DNA from: an uncultured Lachnospiraceae bacterium
Lineage (GTDB): Bacteria; Bacillota; Clostridia; Lachnospirales; Lachnospiraceae
Direction of reading: 5' to 3'
Assembly: GCA_910585765.1 (NCBI GenBank)
Contig: CAJUES010000004.1
Span: 14,376 to 78,375 of the forward strand
Length of the DNA stretch: 64,000 bases
Part shown: in pieces, positions 62,701-64,000 of the stretch
Layout: the number at the start of each line of letters is the position of its first letter
Position numbering within the stretch: the first letter of the stretch is position 1
Translations under genes and position numbers: made by a program
The notes under the pieces: generated by a model
The model's input: the letters and a program-made list of their open reading frames with translations, nothing else
The model's database searches: none
What the model was told of the DNA's origin: nothing

Positions 62701-63988
62701 AGGGCTTGATGACAACTTTTTTGAGCTGGGCGGTGATTCCCTCAGCGCAGTCGCGCTGGTGCTGCATGTGGAGGAGGCGCTGTCGCTTCGGAAGGACCAG
62801 CTGGAATTTGGCGATGTGTACCAGTATCCGACACCTGCGCTTTTGCTCGACAAGCTGTACAAAAACGCGGAGAGCCGCGATGAGTATGATATCAGCACGC
62901 TGGATTACAGGGGATTTGCCGAGTATCTGGGGGCGCACACCCAAAACAAGGCCAGCCGCGGATATCTCGGCAACGTGCTCCTGACAGGGGCGACGGGATA
63001 TCTGGGGGCACATATCCTGATCGATCTGCTGAGACGGCCGGAGCTGTGCGGCAGGATCATCTGCCTGGCGCGGTCCAAAAAGACACTCAGTGCAAAGAAG
63101 CGTGTGCGGTCAGCGCTGTTTTACTATGCGGAGGAGGACTTCTCGCAGGAGTACGGGCACAAGTGGGAGGTTGTCGAGGGGGATATCACGCAGCCTGGTC
63201 TGTTTTTGCAGGGAGATACGGCGCTCAGTGCGGCGGATCCCAGGGTCAGGACAGGCAGGATCGACACCATCATCAATTCCGCGGCGAACGTCGCGCACTT
63301 TTCCTATGGGAATGCCCTGGAGAAGATCAACACGGACGGCGTGAAGAATCTGATCCGCTATGCCCTGCATGAGAATGCCATGCTCTGCCAGATCTCCACG
63401 ATCAGCGTTGCGGGCATGACAGCGGGAAATGCCTTGCAGGAATCTTTCAGCGAGGCGGACTTCTACATCGGACAGGAGATACAGAACAAATATATCTACT
63501 CGAAATACATGGCGGAGTACGCACTCCTGCGTGCGGCTGTGGACGAGGGACTGCGGGTAAAGCTGATGCGTGTCGGAAACCTGCAGGGGCGCATCAGCGA
63601 CGGGGAGTTTCAGATGAATATGCATTCCAACGCGTTCACGCGCCAGTTTTCCTCTTACATCAAGATCGGAGCGGTGCCGCAGTCTGTCTATGAGGCGGGG
63701 GTCAATTTCTCCCCGGTCGACGAGACAGCGCACAACATCGTCTCGCTGACGGCTGTTCCCAAGGCGGCTGCATTCCATGTCTACCCGCCGGATGAGGTGC
63801 GCTATGCAGATCTGTTCCGGGGGATGGAGCGGCTGGGCTATCAGACTGCTGTGCTGCCGGATGAGAAGTTTGATGCACTCACACAGAAACTGAAACGGAC
63901 AGAGGAGGGCAGGGCGAAGCTCGAAGGGCTGTTCACGAAGGAGTCGGCGGGCGCGTACCGCGAGATCCCCCGGAACAGATCTGCATAG
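59783..63988 (+). CDS. Single-module nonribosomal peptide synthetase, C-A-T-R
   Basis: A 1401-residue enzyme. The condensation domain (1-440; HHVIIDG 138-144) is followed by an adenylation domain (455-910; YTSGTTGRPKG near 601, amino-binding Asp650 in FDIS), a carrier (Ser986 in LGGDSLS) and a terminal reductase (1060-1401; GATGYLG 1069-1075, STISVAG, Tyr1237/Lys1241). Starting with C, it should accept an acyl or peptidyl chain from another carrier or a CoA/ACP donor, add one residue and release it reductively. Translationally coupled to the STAS gene (2-bp gap). It may extend a separate acyl starter or be an alternative exit module for the first enzyme. The last 12 bases of the window after its stop hold nothing identifiable. 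Confidence 0.94.
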   Translation: MMADGQKIRALSLSQREIAMAQQVRPQSAQNTISLKLYLPDCEPQAVKEAADQVLDSADIFAASLRHDALPQGGRAWQMVYGEEKLYACSVWEAYTAEQVENQMAALDRIPMDMEKQLYHAVVMPLSGGGVYLYVRFHHVIIDGYGMSLFVQRVLDVLGGKAAAEFVYAASDAAEVPQNSDDDGFWREYFRDADFEPAIFAEMKTGTETGAHETPQARSEKTAGFDSITRRIPDALMRGIEEFGRREQVTVPYIVAAAYAYYLAQASGKPDAVFLMPRLGRTPEQMDTLGCFTLLVPVRVRTECAGEGAGSFAALCRAAARAAREASAHKHMGFDRILSVLREDNTISEALAEYVFNFYRFQYQTALDYRVRFSVAGDMSNHMTFSLFYDRDGGLNMQFDYNSQYYTKERASYLADALCAILCDGVRDNVLSRSVGEAEFRKVTSVVGKQIDIRNDLTIPSLFRLAADCYRARPAVYAGDNVLTFAQLDMLSDRIACALVRRGVKSGDYVAFMLTRDIRLIPTILGISKSGAAFIPIDPAYPTERIAYIMENSCASCLISSPEIAMAGNYDYVDIDQLMRQEAACDLLPAIRQEQPAYMIYTSGTTGRPKGVMLSHRGIANIVHPDNNPFNRDITQNCRGIVAIGSICFDISLFEIFVPLMNGLFVELGSEKAMVDAGELAAAIRRHGADVLHCTPSRITAYLANTAFADALGHVRAVLAAGEVLPGSLVNQLNNTYGIRIYNGYGPTETTIGATITEAGDDLSIGSPIANMGIVLLNRDRRPVPYGASGEICVYGNGVGIGYHARPDETAAKYIEWNGMRLYRTGDLGCFMEDGRLVYRGRNDRQVKLRGLRIELSEIENVMGAFPGVAACSCIVRKIDKTDHLVGFYTVSERAQVEGEKLREHMKSHLTSYMVPDVLKELAAMPQTPNGKTDQKALMAEPVEYQHAYREPVTAREKRMCRAFEETLELTQVGLDDNFFELGGDSLSAVALVLHVEEALSLRKDQLEFGDVYQYPTPALLLDKLYKNAESRDEYDISTLDYRGFAEYLGAHTQNKASRGYLGNVLLTGATGYLGAHILIDLLRRPELCGRIICLARSKKTLSAKKRVRSALFYYAEEDFSQEYGHKWEVVEGDITQPGLFLQGDTALSAADPRVRTGRIDTIINSAANVAHFSYGNALEKINTDGVKNLIRYALHENAMLCQISTISVAGMTAGNALQESFSEADFYIGQEIQNKYIYSKYMAEYALLRAAVDEGLRVKLMRVGNLQGRISDGEFQMNMHSNAFTRQFSSYIKIGAVPQSVYEAGVNFSPVDETAHNIVSLTAVPKAAAFHVYPPDEVRYADLFRGMERLGYQTAVLPDEKFDALTQKLKRTEEGRAKLEGLFTKESAGAYREIPRNRSA

Positions 63989-64000
63989 CGCACCTCGTCC

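Overview
The window reads as chromosomal DNA of a gut-type Clostridia, most likely a Lachnospiraceae. The evidence is a roughly 50-55% G+C backbone broken by clearly AT-rich islands, short Clostridia-type ribosome binding sites (GGAGG), LarC, BceRSAB-like and CD1871A-type genes, pectin-degrading enzymes, and a nonribosomal peptide synthetase (NRPS) cluster ending in reductase domains. No rRNA, tRNA or CRISPR array was seen.

Layout. 1-3.8 kb: the 3' end of larC, a HAD phosphatase, and decayed remains of a LytTR/GHKL two-component system and an ABC exporter, with a miniature inverted-repeat element (MITE) between them. 3.8-14.5 kb: a rhamnogalacturonan/pectin locus. It has an AraC regulator, a two-permease plus lipoprotein sugar importer without its own ATPase, an unsaturated glucuronyl hydrolase (GH105), a GH112 phosphorylase, a GH28 enzyme and L-rhamnose mutarotase. 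14.6-20 kb: an alpha/beta hydrolase fused to DUF3237, a thioredoxin-like lipoprotein / CXXC mini-protein / polyferredoxin trio, and two GyrI-like regulators. 20.2-22.9 kb: an AT-rich insert with an acyltransferase, a self-regulated TetR and a PEBP protein. 23-32 kb: a GH13 enzyme, a His-rich secreted protein, an ECF sigma/RsgI pair and a BceRSAB-like sensor-transporter module. 32-41 kb: an AAA/PD-(D/E)XK protein ending in a 15-bp tandem repeat, a core-deleted GH115 gene and a heterodimeric ABC exporter.

41.4-44.3 kb is an AT-rich cassette. A TIR-domain protein and a P-loop kinase lie tail to tail, enclosed by a 24-bp inverted repeat (one mismatch), and a complete tyrosine recombinase lies just outside. 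The TIR start codon is 32 bp inside the left repeat, so its promoter must lie outside or on the repeat. This is the geometry of a recombinase-driven ON/OFF, or either/or, switch for a putative defence effector. No inversion has been shown.

46.6-64 kb is an NRPS cluster. A three-module enzyme (A-T-C-A-T-C-A-T-R) and a one-module enzyme (C-A-T-R) both end in reductase domains, so aldehyde or alcohol products are expected. The first adenylation domain lacks the Asp that binds an alpha-amino group, which points to a carboxylic-acid starter. The cluster carries its own Sfp-type phosphopantetheinyl transferase, a MATE exporter fused to an RsbW-like kinase domain, a STAS (RsbV-like) protein immediately before the second NRPS, and two copies of a 69-bp promoter element. 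Together these suggest dedicated control that links export, a partner switch and transcription.

A recurring oddity is genes that keep both ends but have lost their middle: a response regulator, a histidine kinase, GH115 and a MIF-like tautomerase. Another is a family of TAAGGAAC hairpins/MITEs whose first three bases supply the stop codon of the preceding gene.
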